A program made the translations under genes and the position numbers. Shown here piece after piece: positions 42,931 to 51,850 of a stretch of DNA of 64,000 nt. The stretch spans positions 1 through 64,000 of the forward strand of contig JAGOQJ010000008.1 of the NCBI GenBank assembly GCA_017991595.1. The letters run 5' to 3'. Every line of letters begins with the position of its first letter. Position 1 is the first letter of the stretch. The stretch is from Candidatus Didemnitutus sp. (GTDB lineage: Bacteria; Verrucomicrobiota; Verrucomicrobiia; Opitutales; Opitutaceae). The notes under the pieces were generated by a model. The model had not been told where the DNA came from, did not search any database, and saw nothing but the letters and a program-made list of their open reading frames with translations.

Positions 42931-45606
42931 ATGCCCGCCCGTCCCACGCCCGAATCCGCCTCGCGTCACGCGATCGACGAATTGCCCCAGCTCCGCGCCG
43001 AGGTGCGCACGCTGGGCTCCCGCCTCGGCGCGCTCATCGAGCGGCTCGAAGGCACGCCCACGTTCCGGCTTGTCGAGGAGCTGCGTGTGCTGGCCAAGGA
43101 AAGCCGCGCGGGCAAGGCCGGCTCCGCCGACCGGCTCGCCCGGCGCGTCCGCCGGTTGGCGCCGCAGGCTGCGTTGAACCAGGCGATGGCCTTCACGCTT
43201 TTCTTCGAACTCGTCAACCTGGCCGAGGAGAACTTTCGCATCCGGCTGCTGCGTTCCCGGCGGGATCACGCTGAGCAACGCAAGGAATCCATCGCCGCCG
43301 CCATCGCGGAGCTGAAGCGCCGCGGCGTCGCCGGGACCGAGGTGCAACGGCTGCTGAACCAACTCGCGATCGAACTCGTCTTCACCGCGCACCCGACGGA
43401 GGCCAAGCGCCGCACGCTGCTCACCAAACTCTCCGCGCTCGCCGAGGTGCTGCGCCGCACGCCGGTCGGCGACATGGCGCACAGCGCCGAGATCGAGCGC
43501 GAGATCGTCTCGCTCTGGCTGACGGACCGCGGTCGACCGACGCCGCCGACCGTCACCGACGAGGCGCGCACGGGGCTGTGGTATTTCGAGCGCACGCTTT
43601 ATCACGTGCTGCCGGAGTTGCAGCGCGACCTCGCGGCGGCGCTGGCGCGGCATTACCCGGGCGTGCGCGCGCCGCAGGGCTGGTTGCGTTTCGGTTCGTG
43701 GATCGGCGGCGACCGCGACGGCAATCCTTTCGTCACGGGCGACGTCACCCGCGCCGTGCTGAAAATGGAGCGCGAACTCGCGCTCACGGCCATGAACCGC
43801 GGCCTCCAACGCCTCTCGTGGGCGCTCACGGTTTCCTCGCTGCGGGAGCCGGCTGCGCCCTCGGTCGTGCGGCTGGCGGAGAAGCTCGGGCGCGGCCTGC
43901 GCGAGTGGGAGACGCTCGCCCGGCGGCATGAGTTCGAGCCGTATCGATTGCTGATTTACGTGCTGCGGGCGCGGTTGCGCGACCCGGAGCGTCCGCTCAC
44001 CGAACAGGAGTTGCGCACAGCCTTGGCGACGATCGAGGCGAGCCTGCGCGGCAGCCGCGCAGCGGTGCTGGCGGACGGACCGTTGCGCGACGTCGAGAGT
44101 CGCGCCGGCACTTTCGGGCTGCACACGGCGCGGTTGGACACCCGGCAGCACTCCGGCGCGCATGAGCGGGCTGTGACCTCGCTGCTTGGCCGGCCGGATT
44201 ATCCCGCGCTCACGGAAGCAGAGAAGTGCAAGGTGCTCGCGGCGGCGATCCGTCGTCCGCCCGCGCTGCCGGACGCTCCCGCGTCCGAGGCGAAGGCCGC
44301 CTTGGATTCGCTGGCGGCGGTAAAGGATGCGCCGGCCGAGGCCCTGGGCCTCTACATCGTCAGCATGACCGCCGACGTGTCGGATTTGCTGGAGGTGGTT
44401 TTCCTGCAGACGCTGGCGGGCACGCGCCTACCGGTCGCGCCGCTCTTCGAGACGCTCGACGATCTGCACCATGCGCCCGCCGTGCTGACGCGACTCTTCG
44501 CCGATCCGGTCTATCGCCGCTGGCTTGCCCGGCAGGGCAATCACCAGCACGTGATGCTCGGTTACTCGGATTCGAACAAGGATGCCGGTTTTCTCGCGGC
44601 GAACTGGGCGCTGCATGAGGCGCAGGAAACGGTCTCTCGCGTCGCGCGGGAGCATGACGTGCGCTTGACGCTCTTTCACGGCCGCGGCGGCAGCATCGCG
44701 CGCGGTGGCGGTCCGGCGGCCAAGGCCGTGCTGGCGCAGCCGGTCGGGTTGCGCGATGGCGGCATCCGCATCACCGAGCAGGGCGAGGTGTTGTCGACGC
44801 GCTATCACGATGTCGACATCGCGCACCGCGTGCTTGAGCAGATGGCTTACGGCGTGATTCTCGGCTCGCATCTGGCCGCGACGGAGCGGTCGCCGCTGGC
44901 CGGCGACTGGCGGGCGACGATGGAGGCGATGAGTGCGCACAGCACCGAGGTGTATCGCGCCCTGGTGCACGACCCGGAGTTCCTGACCTTCTGGCAGCAG
45001 GCCACGCCAATCGACGAAATCGGCGAACTGAAGCTCGGTTCGCGTCCCTCGTATCGCAAGGAAGGCCCGCGCACGCTGGCCGACCTGCGGGCGATTCCGT
45101 GGGTATTTTCGTGGATGCAGAGCCGGTTCAACCTGCCGGGCTGGTTCGGGCTCGGCTCGGCGCTGGAGCGCACGGCGCAGGAACCGGGCGGGCTGGAACT
45201 CCTGCGCGCCATGTATCGCGAGTGGATGTTCTTCCGCCTGCTGATCGACAACACGCAGCTCACGCTCGGCAAGGCCGACCTCGGCATCGCGCACGTCTAT
45301 GCGGGCTTGGTGGAGGATGCTGCGCTGCGTGAACGCATCTTCGGTCGCATCGCCGCTGAGTTTCGCCGCACCGAAAAATGGGTGCTGGCGGTGGCGGAGC
45401 AGAAGGATCTGCTGGGCGGCGAGCCGGTGCTCGCGAACTCGATCAAGCAGCGCAACCCCTACATCGATCCGCTGAATTATCTCCAGGTGGACATGATCCG
45501 ACGCCTGCGCGGCGGCCGGCTCAGCGCGAGCCAGCGGGCCACAGCGAAGCGCGTGATTGAGCTGACCGTCAGCGGCATCGCCGCCGGGTTGAAGAACACG
45601 GGTTGA
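42931..45606 (+). CDS. ppc: Phosphoenolpyruvate carboxylase
   Basis: An 891-residue enzyme that carboxylates PEP to oxaloacetate to refill the TCA cycle. The catalytic His154 lies in VFTAHPTEAKRRT. GGDRDGNPFV, LGYSDSNKDAGFLAANWALHEAQE and FHGRGGSIARGGGP are the other active-site signatures. The C-terminal QRNPYIDPLNYLQVDMIRRLR and SGIAAGLKNTG match the usual ending. Length is typical. It lies 72 bp after hrpB in the same direction and is convergent with the GH2 gene, with only 18 bp between the stops. Confidence 0.97.
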   Translation: MPARPTPESASRHAIDELPQLRAEVRTLGSRLGALIERLEGTPTFRLVEELRVLAKESRAGKAGSADRLARRVRRLAPQAALNQAMAFTLFFELVNLAEENFRIRLLRSRRDHAEQRKESIAAAIAELKRRGVAGTEVQRLLNQLAIELVFTAHPTEAKRRTLLTKLSALAEVLRRTPVGDMAHSAEIEREIVSLWLTDRGRPTPPTVTDEARTGLWYFERTLYHVLPELQRDLAAALARHYPGVRAPQGWLRFGSWIGGDRDGNPFVTGDVTRAVLKMERELALTAMNRGLQRLSWALTVSSLREPAAPSVVRLAEKLGRGLREWETLARRHEFEPYRLLIYVLRARLRDPERPLTEQELRTALATIEASLRGSRAAVLADGPLRDVESRAGTFGLHTARLDTRQHSGAHERAVTSLLGRPDYPALTEAEKCKVLAAAIRRPPALPDAPASEAKAALDSLAAVKDAPAEALGLYIVSMTADVSDLLEVVFLQTLAGTRLPVAPLFETLDDLHHAPAVLTRLFADPVYRRWLARQGNHQHVMLGYSDSNKDAGFLAANWALHEAQETVSRVAREHDVRLTLFHGRGGSIARGGGPAAKAVLAQPVGLRDGGIRITEQGEVLSTRYHDVDIAHRVLEQMAYGVILGSHLAATERSPLAGDWRATMEAMSAHSTEVYRALVHDPEFLTFWQQATPIDEIGELKLGSRPSYRKEGPRTLADLRAIPWVFSWMQSRFNLPGWFGLGSALERTAQEPGGLELLRAMYREWMFFRLLIDNTQLTLGKADLGIAHVYAGLVEDAALRERIFGRIAAEFRRTEKWVLAVAEQKDLLGGEPVLANSIKQRNPYIDPLNYLQVDMIRRLRGGRLSASQRATAKRVIELTVSGIAAGLKNTG

Positions 45607-45624
45607 GCGTGCCGGCCGCCGACT

Positions 45625-48600
45625 TCAACGGGCGGCCGGGCCGGCGAACACCAGATACATCGCGCCGTCGCGTGCGGAGCTGTCTTCCGTGTTCGGACCG
45701 AAGGTAAGTCCAGTAGGCGCGGAGAAATCGCGTTGGAACAGGCTGAAGCGCACGCCGGCGACTTCGAGCGTGGCGCCGCTCGCGGTGAATTGGCGGAGCA
45801 GCCAAGGCGGGCGCGGCAGACGGTCGTCGTGCGCGATGGTGACGCGCGTGTTGGCGGTCACCGCGAGCTCCATCAAGTCGACGGCGTGGTAGAGCGCGTC
45901 GCGATTGGCGACCTGCACCCAATCCGCGCCGCGCAATCCGGCCGGCAGCGCGTGGAAGGGCGAATCGGCGTCGACGTAGGCGTTGCGTCCGTCCTGCGCG
46001 TTGGTCTCGACGTGCACGAGGTAGGCGCTGGGGCCGGAGTAGTCGCAGCGGACGATGAAGCGTCCCACCTGACCGGGCAGTGCGCCGGTTTGATCGGACG
46101 GATCGGGAGCCAGGTGCGCGGGTTGACGCTCCGGCGCGGCCGGCAACGAGGCCGCGGGCCAGGCGGGCGGGGCTGCGTCGTCGGGGCGCACCGCGAGGCG
46201 GAGCGTCGCTGTGGGTAATCCCTCCGCGTGGGCGGTCAGCAGGACGACTCCGGCCGCGCGCGTGCTGCGCAGCGCCACGCGGTTGATGCCGGCTTCGAGG
46301 TCGAGCCACGGGTGGTTGATCGAATCGATGCGGCCGCTGTTGTAGCCGCCGCGCCAGAGGGCGGGGCCTTCGAGCGCGAAGTCGACGCGCTGTTGCCACG
46401 TCGGCACGCGCTGGCCGGCAGCGTCGACCACCTCGATATCGACGAGCGCGACGTCGGAGCCGTCGGCGCGCCAGCCGCCCGGAGCTGTCAGTGGCGTAAG
46501 GCGCAATGCGACGGCTGGGCCGGCGGTGCGCTTGGCGGTGCGCGCGACGATCCGGCCATCGGCGTCGTGCGCGAGGGCTTGGAGTTCGCCGGGCTCGAAC
46601 GTGACGGCGGGGAAGCGGTAGAGAAAACGGTTCTCCGGGAGCGCGCGTCCGAGCGAACGGCCGTTGAGGACGAGTTCCACGGCGCCGCTGGTGTTGGCGA
46701 CGACGAACACGTCCTTCTGCGTGCCGGCCGGATAAGTCCAGTGACCGACGAGGTGCACGCGCGGCGTGTAGGTGAACATCGTCTGGCAGACGTAATACGC
46801 CTCCTTCGGCAGGCGGACGCCGTCGACTTCGCCGCTCGTGCGTGCGACCTCGACGGCGACGCGGCCGCCGCTGGTGGAGTCGGAGAAGATCCAGTTGGCG
46901 CCGCCGGCGTGATGGGCGGGGCCGAGCTTGTTGACGTAGTGTTTGACCTGGTTGACGGCGAACTGCTCGGAGGTGAGCTGGTAGGTCTGACCCTTCGCCT
47001 CGGGGTAGCCGAAATTCGGCGGCGTGAAATCATCCCAGACGCGGCGCGGCGACTCCTCGCGGTTGTATTCGCCCTCGACGACGGGGAGGCGGGCGATCTC
47101 GCGGCCGCCCTCGGTGCCGATGCCGACATCCATGAACTCCGCCGTGATCGCATCGGCGCGCCGGTGGGCGTAGGCGCGACCGCCGTGCGGGTCGTGGCGG
47201 TCCATGAGGGCGCGGAGCTCGGCGGCGTGCTCGCGCGAAATCTTCTGGTTGCCTCCTTCCCAGATGAATATGGAGGGATGGTTGCGGTAATAGATGAGGA
47301 CGTCGCGGAAGGCCTGCGCCCGCAGCGTCCAAGCGCCGCCCTTGGTGTCGTGTTCGCCGTCGACGCCGGGTTGGAGCGTGACGAGTCCGAGCTCGTCCGC
47401 GGCGCGGATCTGCGCCGGTCCGGCGGGAACGTGGCCCCAGCGCACGAAATTGCCGCCGGCCTCGCGCATCAGGTGCAGCGTGTAGTGGTGCAGCCAGTCG
47501 GGCAGGGCGGCGCCGAGGCCGGGCCATTCGTTGGTGGGTTTCTGGCCCCAGCCGTGGAGCTTGGTGTGCGCGCCGTTGATCCAGAGGCCGGCGTGCGCGG
47601 TCCAGCGGATGTGGCGGACGCCGAACGGCACTTCCACGAAGTCTAGCAGAGAGCCACTCGCGCCAATCGAGATCCTCAAACGATAATTGTGTGGATAACC
47701 AGGCTCCCAAAGCCGCGGCTTGTGCGGCAGTAGAAATTCATCACGTATGGATTTGCTTTCGCTCGGACCGATGCTTTCGCGATACTTGCAGAGGAAGACG
47801 GAAAGTCCGTCCGCATCCAGAGCTTCAATGGCGATTTCGGGTTCAACGGCGTAAGGATGTTCATTGCGGATGGGCACGATATAACCGACTTGGGCGGACT
47901 CAGCCGTAACATTGGTGGCATAGACGTAAGGTCCCTCGGTCTGCAGGAAGCTGTAGAGCGGGAGCGTGACGTGCAGCGGGTCGGTGACGATGAGGCGGAC
48001 GTTGCGGTAGATACCTCCGTGCGCGGGATGCCAGTGCGGGTTGTTCCAAGGGATCTGGTCGGCGCGGAGTTCCTCGAGCGAGTCGGGGATCTGCTCCATG
48101 AGCTCGCGGGAAAGCTGCGCGAGGTTGGGGTGGGTCTTCTCGTTCGTCGCGGCCTGCGGGGCGAGGGCGGGATCGAGCGGGTCGCGCATGAAGCGGTTGT
48201 CCGCCATGACGGCGAGGACGTTGGGCGCGTCGAAGCGCAGGTGCGGTGTGAGGTCGAAGCCGAAGGGCGTGAACCCGCTTTTCGCGGCGCCGAGCCGGTG
48301 GCCGTTGAGGTAAACTTCCGCGACTTGCCGGACGGCCTCGAACTCGATGAAGACTTTCCGGCCGCGCCATTCGGCGGGCGCGGTGAAGGTTTTCCGATAC
48401 CAAGCGCGACCGCTCCATTGCTCCTGTTCGCCGCGATGGCCGGGCAGGGACCAGTTGTCGAAGGTGTCGGTATCGTTGAAGGTGTGCGGCGTCGAGACCG
48501 TGGTCCACGCCGAGTCGTCGAACGCGGGAGACTCGGCGCCCGTGGGGTCGTCCCGGAGGAAGCGCCAGTCGCGGTTGAAATCGAGGGTGAGTCGCGCGGC

Positions 48601-48657
48601 GGCGAGGGAAGAGGCGGCGAGCATGAAGCTGAGGGAGGCGAAAAGGAGGCGGCGCAT
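45625..48657 (-). CDS. Glycoside hydrolase family 2 protein, exported, with atypical acid/base position
   Basis: A 1010-residue secreted GH2-type enzyme. It has a signal peptide (about 1-20), an N-terminal sugar-binding domain (RDWRFLRDD, then WYRKTFTAPAEWRGRKVFIEFEAV), an immunoglobulin-like domain, and a TIM barrel from about 350 (FGVRHIRWTAHAGLWINGAHTKLHGW). Further beta-sandwich domains follow, including a module with PTWQQRVDFALEG. GH2 enzymes act as beta-galactosidase, -glucuronidase or -mannosidase. In the usual NHPS...GNE motif the acid/base Glu is replaced: the sequence reads NHPSIFIWEGGNQ (Gln471). A nucleophile candidate is Glu528 or Glu530 (VEGEYN). It is 7 bp downstream of a GH88 gene, so a glycan pathway is likely. 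Confidence 0.88.
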   Translation of the reverse strand: MRRLLFASLSFMLAASSLAAARLTLDFNRDWRFLRDDPTGAESPAFDDSAWTTVSTPHTFNDTDTFDNWSLPGHRGEQEQWSGRAWYRKTFTAPAEWRGRKVFIEFEAVRQVAEVYLNGHRLGAAKSGFTPFGFDLTPHLRFDAPNVLAVMADNRFMRDPLDPALAPQAATNEKTHPNLAQLSRELMEQIPDSLEELRADQIPWNNPHWHPAHGGIYRNVRLIVTDPLHVTLPLYSFLQTEGPYVYATNVTAESAQVGYIVPIRNEHPYAVEPEIAIEALDADGLSVFLCKYRESIGPSESKSIRDEFLLPHKPRLWEPGYPHNYRLRISIGASGSLLDFVEVPFGVRHIRWTAHAGLWINGAHTKLHGWGQKPTNEWPGLGAALPDWLHHYTLHLMREAGGNFVRWGHVPAGPAQIRAADELGLVTLQPGVDGEHDTKGGAWTLRAQAFRDVLIYYRNHPSIFIWEGGNQKISREHAAELRALMDRHDPHGGRAYAHRRADAITAEFMDVGIGTEGGREIARLPVVEGEYNREESPRRVWDDFTPPNFGYPEAKGQTYQLTSEQFAVNQVKHYVNKLGPAHHAGGANWIFSDSTSGGRVAVEVARTSGEVDGVRLPKEAYYVCQTMFTYTPRVHLVGHWTYPAGTQKDVFVVANTSGAVELVLNGRSLGRALPENRFLYRFPAVTFEPGELQALAHDADGRIVARTAKRTAGPAVALRLTPLTAPGGWRADGSDVALVDIEVVDAAGQRVPTWQQRVDFALEGPALWRGGYNSGRIDSINHPWLDLEAGINRVALRSTRAAGVVLLTAHAEGLPTATLRLAVRPDDAAPPAWPAASLPAAPERQPAHLAPDPSDQTGALPGQVGRFIVRCDYSGPSAYLVHVETNAQDGRNAYVDADSPFHALPAGLRGADWVQVANRDALYHAVDLMELAVTANTRVTIAHDDRLPRPPWLLRQFTASGATLEVAGVRFSLFQRDFSAPTGLTFGPNTEDSSARDGAMYLVFAGPAAR

Positions 48658-48664
48658 CGGGTTT

Positions 48665-49873
48665 CTACTCCGCGGCGAGGAGGGCCCGGCAGCGCACGAG
48701 CGCCTCGAGGAAGTAGTAATCGGCGTAGTTGAGCGGCACGTCGACTTCCTTGCCTTCGGGGCGGTTGCCGGTGCTGTGACGCAGAAGGAAACCGCCGTTC
48801 TCGCCCACTGAGGCGAGGTATTCGGGCGAGGCGAGGCTGCGGAGCTGGGCGTGGGCGAACGCGTGGTAGCGTTGCCGATCGGCCCGCGGCACGAAGGTGC
48901 CCAGCTCAAGCAGGGCCGAGGCCATGATGGCGGCGGCGGAGGCGTCGCGGGGCGTGCTGGGAAACTCCGGTGCGTCGAAGTCCCAGCGTGGAATCTTGTC
49001 GGCGGGCAGGCGGGGATGCCGGAGGACGAAATCCGCCGCCGCGCGGGCCTGCTGCAGGAAACGCGCTTCGCGCGTCTCGCGGTAGAGCAGGGTGAAGCCG
49101 TAGATCGCCCACGCCTGTCCGCGCGACCAGGTGGAATGATCGGCCAAGCCCTGATGCGTGACGCGTTGGCGGACCTTGCCGGTGCTGGGATCGTAATCGA
49201 CGACGTGGTAGGTGCTGCCGTTGGGGCGGAAGTGGTGGCGCAGGGTGGTGTCGGCGTGTTGCACCGCGATGGTGCGGAACTGTGTATCGCCCGATTCGCG
49301 GGCGGCCCAGAGCAGCAGTTCGAGATTCATCATGTTGTCGATGATGACGGGAAATTCCCATTGGCGGCCCCAATCCCACGAGCGAATCGCGCCGACGCGG
49401 GCGTCGAAACGCGAGGCGAGGGAAGCAGCACCGTTGAGCAACACCGCCCGGTAAGCCGGATCGCCCGTGAGACGGTGGCCCTGGCCGAAACTGCAGCCGA
49501 GCATGAAGCCGAGGTCGTGCGTGCGGCGGTTGTGCTGGTGTGTGGCAAGCGATGCCGTGTAGCGCGCGGCGGCGGTGCGGAATTTCTCGTCGCCTTTCGA
49601 CTCGACCAGATACCAGAGCGAGCCCGGGAAAAAGCCGACCGTCCAGTCGTTGCGGCTGAGGACCAGTTGTCCGTCCTCCCAGGTGCGCGGCAGGCCCTGG
49701 CGGCCGCGGAGCTGGTAGAGCATGAAATCGTATTGGGCGGCGGAGCGGATGAGGGCCTGTTCGACGACTTCGCGCAGCGGTATTGCGGTGTCCATCGGCG
49801 CACCCGACGTTCGCAGCGCGCACGCGATCAGCCCGAGGAGGCTGAGGGCAAGGAGGCGGAAGGACACGCGCAC
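48665..49873 (-). CDS. Glycoside hydrolase family 88 (unsaturated glucuronyl hydrolase), exported
   Basis: A 402-residue (alpha/alpha)6-barrel enzyme. The two aspartates equivalent to the UGL catalytic pair are Asp120 (RRTHDLGFMLGCSFG) and Asp179 (PVIIDNMMNLELLLWA). STWSRGQAWAIYGF and NYADYYFLEALVR are further family motifs. GH88 removes the 4,5-unsaturated uronic acid that polysaccharide lyases leave on glycosaminoglycan or related oligosaccharides, by hydration rather than ordinary hydrolysis. The start is uncertain: GTG 49873 gives a good signal peptide (SFRLLALSLLGLIACA), GTG 49867 is two codons shorter, and ATG 49798 would remove the signal. It is first in a unit with the GH2 gene. Confidence 0.87.
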   Translation of the reverse strand: MRVSFRLLALSLLGLIACALRTSGAPMDTAIPLREVVEQALIRSAAQYDFMLYQLRGRQGLPRTWEDGQLVLSRNDWTVGFFPGSLWYLVESKGDEKFRTAAARYTASLATHQHNRRTHDLGFMLGCSFGQGHRLTGDPAYRAVLLNGAASLASRFDARVGAIRSWDWGRQWEFPVIIDNMMNLELLLWAARESGDTQFRTIAVQHADTTLRHHFRPNGSTYHVVDYDPSTGKVRQRVTHQGLADHSTWSRGQAWAIYGFTLLYRETREARFLQQARAAADFVLRHPRLPADKIPRWDFDAPEFPSTPRDASAAAIMASALLELGTFVPRADRQRYHAFAHAQLRSLASPEYLASVGENGGFLLRHSTGNRPEGKEVDVPLNYADYYFLEALVRCRALLAAE

Positions 49874-49943
49874 AGTGCTCCCATGCAAACGGTCCGCGGC
49901 GGCGCGGACAAACGAAAAGGTCCGGCCCGCCGGGCCGGGTGCG

Positions 49944-51302
49944 TCACACGCGGTATTCCTGCAGCGGGGTGGGATCGAGGATCTTGGTGTGCGGGAGGCG
50001 TTCGGTGAGCTCGCGGACGAACCAGGCGCGGGCATCGGGGTCGCCGTGGGTGATGACGAGGGAGCGCGGCGAGCATTGCACGGCGAACTCGAGGAGTTCC
50101 TCGCGGTCGGCGTGGCCGGAGAGTTCGAAACGCTCGATCGGGCAGCGGAGCTTGGTCTTCACGCTGGCGGCGGCGAAGAGGAACTCCTCGCCCTGCCGCG
50201 CGGCCTGCAGGTGGCCGCCGGGCGTGTCCGGGTCACAGTAGCCGACGAAGCAGATGCTGTTGCGGGCGTTGCCGGCGAGGCTGGCGGCGATGTTGTAGGA
50301 CGGGGTGTTCTCGACGAGCATGCCGGAGCTGACGACGTAGATGCCCTGCTCGCGCGGCGGCTTGCCAGCCATGAGGTCGCGCGGCGTTTTGCGGACCTTG
50401 AGGTCCTTCAGGATGGTGCGCGTGAAGTGCACGAGCCCGGTCTTGCGCGCGATCTCGTCGAAGTAGTCGCAGAGATCCATGCCGAGGCCGCTGGCGAAGA
50501 TGGGGGCCTCGGCGAGTTTGCCGAACTTCCGCGCGTCGTGCAGGATCGCGAGGATCTCCTGCATGCGGCCGAGGGCGAAGACGGGGATGAGCACGGAGCC
50601 GCCGCGTTGGAGGGTGTCGTTGATCGTGCTGACGAGGCGGACGACCTCGCGAGTGCGCTCGCGGCCGGCGGGGCGCTCGGTGGCGCCGCGGGTGGTCTCC
50701 ATCACGAGCGTGTCGTAGTGGGCCTGCGGGAATTTGGCGGGGCCGAGCGTGCGCTGGGCCTCGAAGAGCACGTCGCCGGTGAAGAAAATGCGCCGATGCT
50801 TGTGCAGGATCTCGACGCCGGCGGCGCCGGCGATGTGGCCGGCGGGATAGAGGGTGAACTCGATCTCGTCGCGCTTGCCGGTGAACTTGCGGGGATGGTT
50901 GAAGGGATGCGGGTGCATCCGCGGCAGGAGGCGGTCGATCTCCTCGTGCGTGAAGAGCGGGTAATCCAGCACGCCCTTCTCCTCGCGCTCGCGCACCATC
51001 ACGTTGGCGGAGTTGTGGAGCATGCGGTCGATCAGCGTGCGGCTGGGGCCGGTCATCACGACGGGCACCTGGGTCTGCTCGCGCAAGAGCAGTGGCAGCG
51101 ATCCGATGTGATCGAGGTGACAGTGGGTGATGAGCACCAGGTCGAGCTCCACGCCCTGCAACGGGCGCAGGTCAGGCGCGGCGAGGCGGCCGGCCTTTTT
51201 CGGGTGCAGGCCGCTATCGATGACGAAGTGAAAGTCGCCGAGTTGGCAGTAAAGGGAGTTGGCGCCGATGCCGCCGTCGCGGTTGAGGTCGATGAGCTTC
51301 AT
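49944..51302 (-). CDS. Beta-CASP metallo-beta-lactamase-fold RNase-like protein
   Basis: A 452-residue MBL-fold/beta-CASP protein. The metal-binding HCHLDH motif (LVLITHCHLDHIG), a further metal-binding His (YPAGHIAGAAG), the Asp of FFTGDVLFE and a late SGHADREELLEF are present, followed by LVITHGDPDARAWFVREL. This is the CPSF73/RNase J-like arrangement of bacterial YSH1-type exonucleases, so RNA is the likely substrate. It lacks the C-terminal extension of RNase J. ATG 51302 is preferred to GTG 51326. It sits alone between the GH88 gene (70 bp) and apaG (107 bp), all on the minus strand. Confidence 0.88.
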   Translation of the reverse strand: MKLIDLNRDGGIGANSLYCQLGDFHFVIDSGLHPKKAGRLAAPDLRPLQGVELDLVLITHCHLDHIGSLPLLLREQTQVPVVMTGPSRTLIDRMLHNSANVMVREREEKGVLDYPLFTHEEIDRLLPRMHPHPFNHPRKFTGKRDEIEFTLYPAGHIAGAAGVEILHKHRRIFFTGDVLFEAQRTLGPAKFPQAHYDTLVMETTRGATERPAGRERTREVVRLVSTINDTLQRGGSVLIPVFALGRMQEILAILHDARKFGKLAEAPIFASGLGMDLCDYFDEIARKTGLVHFTRTILKDLKVRKTPRDLMAGKPPREQGIYVVSSGMLVENTPSYNIAASLAGNARNSICFVGYCDPDTPGGHLQAARQGEEFLFAAASVKTKLRCPIERFELSGHADREELLEFAVQCSPRSLVITHGDPDARAWFVRELTERLPHTKILDPTPLQEYRV

Positions 51303-51409
51303 CTCTGTGCGGTCAGGGAGGAGCACTGGCCGCCGGACCGCAAGTTAAAGCTCCAACCGGGACCAGTCAGCGGCTGCCGGGCGTCGCGGTCGCGGGATGC
51401 GCCTGCGGC

Positions 51410-51790
51410 TCAGCCCGGCGGCACTTCCAGTGCGAAAGGCGGGATGCGCACGAAGATCCGTGCGCCGTATTCGTCGAGGCCGTGAAAGCTGCCGTGGGCG
51501 CGGGCGTTGGCGGCGGTGACGTGGTAGCTGTTGTAGGAAAAATGGTCGCCCGGTGCGAGGCGCGGGGTCTCGCCCACGATCTTGTCGCCCTCGACCACGA
51601 GCTGCGTGCCGTCCTCGTTTTCCACTACCCATTTCCGACCGAGCAGGTGCACAGTGCGGTCGGAGTCGTTGTGGATGGTGAGGTAATAGATGAAGGCATG
51701 CGGCTGCTCGGGCGGCAGCTGGTCGCCGCCGTGGCGATAGACCAGTTTGTCTAATTCGACGCGAAGTCCCGGTAATTCCAAGGCGGGCAT
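51410..51790 (-). CDS. apaG: ApaG-domain protein
   Basis: A 126-residue protein that is almost entirely the ApaG (DUF525) beta-sandwich. Typical segments are HAFIYYLTIHNDSDRTVHLLGRKWVVENEDG, VEGDKIVGETPRLAPGDHFSYNS and GSFHGLDEYGARIFVRIPPFAL. ApaG is named from the E. coli apaGH locus and is related to Fe(III)-dicitrate-binding domains and to eukaryotic F-box-associated domains; its biochemical role is not settled. It diverges from fhs across 60 bp. Confidence 0.92.
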   Translation of the reverse strand: MPALELPGLRVELDKLVYRHGGDQLPPEQPHAFIYYLTIHNDSDRTVHLLGRKWVVENEDGTQLVVEGDKIVGETPRLAPGDHFSYNSYHVTAANARAHGSFHGLDEYGARIFVRIPPFALEVPPG

Positions 51791-51850
51791 GGGCGTTAGC
51801 GGTTGAGGGCGGTGCGGCGGGCGGATTCAATCGGCGCAAGGGAGGACCCC

